DNA of 64,000 bases from the NCBI GenBank assembly GCA_030141605.1, contig JAQGDQ010000357.1, positions 1 through 64,000 on the forward strand. Direction: 5' to 3'. The DNA comes from Tubiluchus corallicola (Eukaryota; Priapulida; Priapulimorpha; Priapulimorphida; Tubiluchidae). This document shows, piece by piece, positions 61,701 through 64,000 of this stretch. Every line of letters begins with the position of its first letter. The stretch's first letter is position 1. The notes under the pieces are model-generated. The model worked only from the letters and a program-made list of their open reading frames with translations, searched no databases and was not told the origin of the DNA. The position numbers and the translations under genes were made by a program.

Positions 61701-63767
61701 TACACAAAATAAAAAAAATCCGAGCAAATGACCTTTGACTGTTATATTTCAGTAATGCTGCTTCTTCATAGGAATATACCCAAACAAAATTTTGTTTAAA
61801 CCAAATGAACAGTAGTGAAGTTATTGCAGCTTCAGAAGAATACCACAAAAACAACAAAGCAAAATGAACAAAGTATTTCATGCCATACCAGTGCAATAGT
61901 GATTAGTCAATATTATTTGTAATTATAAATAAAATAGGATTTTTTTGCACATAAGTGTTTTTACAAGTAGCAAGCATTCGCTCATTACAAAAACACATAC
62001 AAAACATCTTATTATATGATTTTTCAACCACCCTGACAGAAAAAAAACTTTCACAGCAACATGTCATGAAATTCTCTTGATAAAAACAAACCTGTAGTTC
62101 TGATAACTTTAAATTCAATTCTGTTTCCACAGTCTCACTCTTCTCCAAGGAATCATCCGATGATTTCAGTTTATTCGTGAGCTCATCTAAATTTTTAAAA
62201 CTAGAACTGTTAACTGTGATTAGTAGTATAGCTTACGAAATAAATATAAAGAGGCTAAAAAGAAATCGTAAGCTGGCTCTACTGATCAACTTAGTTGACC
62301 TTTATTCTCAGCCGCATTATATATATACATATTCCAGTTCCAACCAAACTTGTTCAGCTGGTGGGATCTGAGCTCTAGATGCGCGGCAAAAAATTGGTGA
62401 ACAGCAATTGAAAGGGTTGAAAAATTCTAAAATTGGTACTTTTCTTATTTCAAAACCTATCTCGTCCAAAATGATGGGGTAGTGAAGACAAAATGCGGTG
62501 CTGGGGTGCATCAGATAATTGTGTAAAAATGTCGAAGCAAGAGTTTGGAATTTCTGTCAGTCTGTCCTCTGTCTGAGGCACCGAACCACTATCAGCCATG
62601 CGGCTTGTTTTACTATTACTATTATTGTATATATTAATGTTAATTTATTATTAAATCTATATGACACACAAAGCTAAATTAACAATTTCATCTACCACAT
62701 GACACAGTAGAAATGTTTTCCTTTATTTACTGAATGTGTTAAGGATGAAGCATTAAAATTTCTAAAAAATGTACATACCGATTTCTTTTTGAAGAGATTT
62801 AGCTAGCTCCTCACTTGTTCCCAAGTTGTCTGTTAGCGAATCAATAAGCACACTTTTCTTATCCACTTCTTCGCTCGTTTGCTTCAGCTAAACAAATAGA
62901 AAATCGAAACATCATTTTCATGACATAACTTTTATAAAAAATCATACATGTTAACAGTACCTTTCTCAGTTCAGTTAACTGAAAAAAATATAGCCGTTTG
63001 TACCTTTAATTCTACTTCGCATACTTGTGACTCATAATGCTGCTTTTGTTCCATATTAGCATCTCGTTCAGTCATCACTAAAATTATACATAGGTTATTA
63101 AATAATTTAAGTATAATTAATTAATCAATGGAAACCACTAGATCATGAGCAAAAGAATCAATTAGTGAAAAATAAGAAGACGCAATAAATTATAATATTA
63201 ATTGTCATAATAATGATAAGCAAAATTAAATTGAACAAAAGCATGCAGCCAGTACATGATGATTCACATAGCCGAACCATGAACTTACACTTTCTTTCAG
63301 CTTCCTGAATTTTTTCCTGATGTGTAACTGTAAGTTTCTCAAACTGCTGAGAGAGCTCCTGGAAAAACAGAAATAAAATCAGAGAAAAGAGAAACAGTAG
63401 ACAAGAAAGCTAAATAAACGACGATTTGATCACTAAGATTAGGGATTAAACCAGATACTCACAGACAAGTTTGCAATAAACAGAAATTTATTTTTAAGTT
63501 TAATAAAAAAAACATTTAAGCAACAAAACTCATAAGACACTGAATTTATAAAAGAAAGCCAAGCATATTTTTTAAAGCCAAGCTAGCGTCGCTAACTGCA
63601 CAATTGTTGTTGAAGATAACAGTAACTCCAACTACAAAAATGCTACAAACAGATGTGACACCACAACAGACTTTAAATCAAAGAAATTATCTATTATAAT
63701 TATGGTACCTCAAATTGTTTTAGTCTCTCATTGTCTGCAACCTTTAACTGGTCTTTGTCCTCTTCAC
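43738..63767 (-). CDS. Long coiled-coil protein, SYCP1-like (tentative), 3' part of gene
   Basis: Twenty-five exons from the window edge down: 63709-63767, 63289-63358, 63004-63077, 62961-62978, 62779-62887, 62092-62186, 60896-61068, 60701-60768, 60541-60602, 59180-59296, 57831-57935, 56432-56535, 56092-56209, 55323-55393, 54289-54370, 53716-53841, 53444-53590, 52638-52748, 50700-50792, 50231-50305, 48844-49161, 46784-46921, 45502-45651, 44953-45030, 43738-43905. They give 908 in-frame residues; the N-terminus lies beyond 64000. Residues 1 to about 670 are heptad-rich coiled coil (for example [20 protein letters not shown]). The last ~240 are basic and full of TP sites ([18 protein letters not shown]), with KRRKVAF near 755 and an acidic end (AWFEDDTAF). 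A long coil, an ETP motif, a KRRK.AF motif followed by serines, and a basic end occur in the same order in vertebrate SYCP1, the synaptonemal complex transverse filament. Other nuclear or kinetochore coiled-coil proteins remain possible. Confidence 0.85.
44035..44755. repeat. Possible degraded DNA-transposon remnant
   Basis: The left side has CAGTAGAATTTGCTTAATAAATCC and the right side contains TTTATAAATCCAGCCGCTTAACAAATCC before CGGAGTACTG. Repeated ATAAATCCA strings at 44051, 44163 and 44701 suggest terminal and subterminal repeats of a pogo-like element. The inverted ends are weak, so this is uncertain. It sits in the last intron of the SYCP1-like gene. Confidence 0.3.
45311..45482 (-). 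mobile_element. tRNA-headed SINE abutting an exon
   Basis: The minus strand reads GGGTGGCGTAGCTCAACGTG, then CTCGCTTTTCACTTGGAAGG, then a strong box B, TCCTGGGTTCAACTCC. It then leaves tRNA-like sequence for a body of about 120 bases. Box A and box B are both good and spaced as in a tRNA, but no acceptor stem closes. The head begins 20 bases after the donor of exon 45502-45651. The 3' boundary is approximate. Confidence 0.65.
45780..45935 (+). repeat. Dispersed AGGCATAGTCAA repeat, copy C
   Basis: GGACCAGGTACAGTCAAGTGATA matches the core of copies A and B, and a following block TTCAGTCTGTCAAGTGG and GTGCTTGCGGACTT parallels the end of copy A (GTACTTGCAGATTT). Confidence 0.45.
47240..47640. 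repeat. Long fold-back element with about 140-bp arms
   Basis: The left arm (47240 to about 47382) is the reverse complement of the right arm (about 47500-47640) at most positions. Paired blocks include ATTAAG.GC.GATGATCATTT, TTCTCAATG.TAGAAATCAA, TTTATTATGACACTGCAA or its variant, and CCAAGGCACAAAATAT.ATTACA. The loop is about 115 bases. There is no coding frame. It lies in the intron between exons 48844-49161 and 46784-46921. Confidence 0.85.
47760..48125. mobile_element. pogo/Tigger-like remnant
   Basis: It starts TACTGTCAAGCCTCGTTATAATGCCA and near the other side has ATTATAGTGAGGCTGGCATTATAATAAGGGG, an inverted relative of the same string. The start matches the element at 18026-18205. 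No transposase frame remains. Confidence 0.5.
49281..50215 (+). pseudogene. Non-LTR retrotransposon reverse transcriptase remnant
   Basis: The plus-strand frames read in order as a reverse transcriptase: [21 protein letters not shown] followed by a stop in place of the usual Q and then [27 protein letters not shown] with the catalytic FADD box, then [31 protein letters not shown], and [11 protein letters not shown]. It ends in an AAATAAATGACTTATGACT tail. Stops and a frameshift near 49700 show it is inactive. It is of CR1/jockey type and lies antisense in the intron between exons 50231-50305 and 48844-49161 of the SYCP1-like gene. Confidence 0.85.
51240..51514. repeat. CACCACAC-rich low-complexity tract
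   Basis: A stretch composed almost entirely of A, C and T in CACA/CCACA/CATACC permutations, with strong strand asymmetry (very few G on the plus strand). It produces false His/Thr-rich frames. Confidence 0.85.
51515..51690. repeat. 37-bp minisatellite, four copies
   Basis: ATCCACAGCACA recurs at 51541, 51578, 51615 and 51652, exactly 37 bases apart. The unit continues TCATCACACCCACCAC. It merges into the preceding low-complexity tract. Confidence 0.9.
54540..54780 (+). pseudogene. LINE 3' end fragment
   Basis: A plus-strand frame reads [19 protein letters not shown], a typical C-terminal end of CR1/jockey ORF2 proteins (a motif of the type S...FK..LK..LF). It is followed by an AT-rich 3' UTR-like stretch. 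Upstream coding sequence is lost. Confidence 0.5.
57151..57753 (+). repeat. 550-bp dispersed repeat, copy 2
   Basis: Second copy of the family at 38291-38847, same orientation, with an extra segment of about 50 bases near 57370-57420. Most differences are single-base, consistent with old but recognisable copies. Confidence 0.8.
58199..58258. repeat. (GT)n microsatellite
   Basis: A GT/GC-rich dinucleotide tract (CGTGTGTGTGTGCGCGTGCA and onward). Confidence 0.85.
58380..59070 (+). repeat. Probable retroelement 3' region
   Basis: It starts with an ATT-rich microsatellite (58409-58447) and ends with a GC-rich block (GGTTGCTCAATCACCCTGG, then CCTCGCCACCCCG) followed by CAAATAAAAAGG. A GC-rich island with an AATAAA tail inside an AT-rich intron resembles a LINE or processed-transcript 3' end. 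No coding motif remains, so assignment is weak. Confidence 0.3.
61150..61245 (-). mobile_element. Possible tRNA-like SINE head
   Basis: On the minus strand, GGAGTTAAGACACTTCAGCG then GCTAGATTCCAGTCCCACTG resemble degenerate boxes A and B at plausible spacing. There is no acceptor stem. Low confidence. Confidence 0.3.
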
Positions 63768-64000
63768 CTAAAACAGAAATTGAAACAAAAATCAAATATT
63801 ATACCATATTAAATTATGCATTTTTGAAGTGCTGATAACACTAAGGTTTCTAATCTCTAATCATAAACTAGTTTGGAGATTATTAAATTTTGTTTATATT
63901 TGTATGTTTTCAATACTTTTTATAAATGTTTTTCAATTATATGCTTTATTGTCTGATAAAACATTTTGCTGCTAAATTTAAATTTAATTTAAACACAATT
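63768..64000 (-). other. Intron of the SYCP1-like gene, cut by window edge
   Basis: Upstream of the acceptor at 63768 (CTGTTTTAG on the minus strand) only AT-rich intron is seen. The exon at 63709-63767 begins with two bases that complete a codon from an exon beyond the window. Confidence 0.7.

Overview
This is nuclear DNA from an animal. It is AT-rich, its genes are split by many GT-AG introns, and it is full of interspersed repeats, simple repeats and non-LTR retrotransposon debris. The protein set (yeast/invertebrate-style eL42, full-length ARP6, a Tre1/moody/GPR84-like receptor, an extracellular leucine-rich-repeat protein) indicates a non-vertebrate metazoan. The cysteine pattern of the LRR protein hints at an ecdysozoan, but I cannot name a species. 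I see no prokaryotic, viral or organellar genes.

Layout. Bases 1-6594 are gene-poor: AT microsatellites, two fold-back repeats and a reverse-transcriptase fragment. A two-exon secreted or GPI-anchored LRR gene follows (6595-8911, +). An unrecognised intronless ORF (10714-11205, -) comes next. From 11.2 to 19 kb I find only decayed coding remnants, SINE/LINE/MITE pieces and minisatellites. RPL36A (eL42; 19115-22269, -) and ACTR6 (ARP6; 22387-42161, +) are divergent, with 117 bp between their start codons, which looks like a compact bidirectional promoter with a TOP-like tract on the ribosomal side. The 9.6-kb eighth intron of ACTR6 carries a complete intronless class A GPCR on the opposite strand (32346-33518). 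ACTR6 converges on a 25-exon gene (43738-63767, -) that runs off the right edge. It encodes 908 in-window residues: a long coiled coil and then a basic, TP-rich tail whose motif order resembles the synaptonemal complex protein SYCP1. That identification is tentative.

I rebuilt all splice junctions by hand. ACTR6 (12 exons, 397 aa), eL42 (5 exons, 106 aa) and the coiled-coil gene (25 exons, 908 aa in window) all keep one reading frame across every junction, which is strong internal support.

The genes do not form a pathway. Chromatin remodelling (ARP6), translation (eL42) and a possible meiotic scaffold are simply neighbours. The rest is a rich set of mobile-element structures: long fold-back elements, hAT- and pogo-like MITEs, tRNA-headed SINEs (one inserted 20 bp from a splice donor), LINE fragments and short-period minisatellites. 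I did not find a convincing new multi-gene system.
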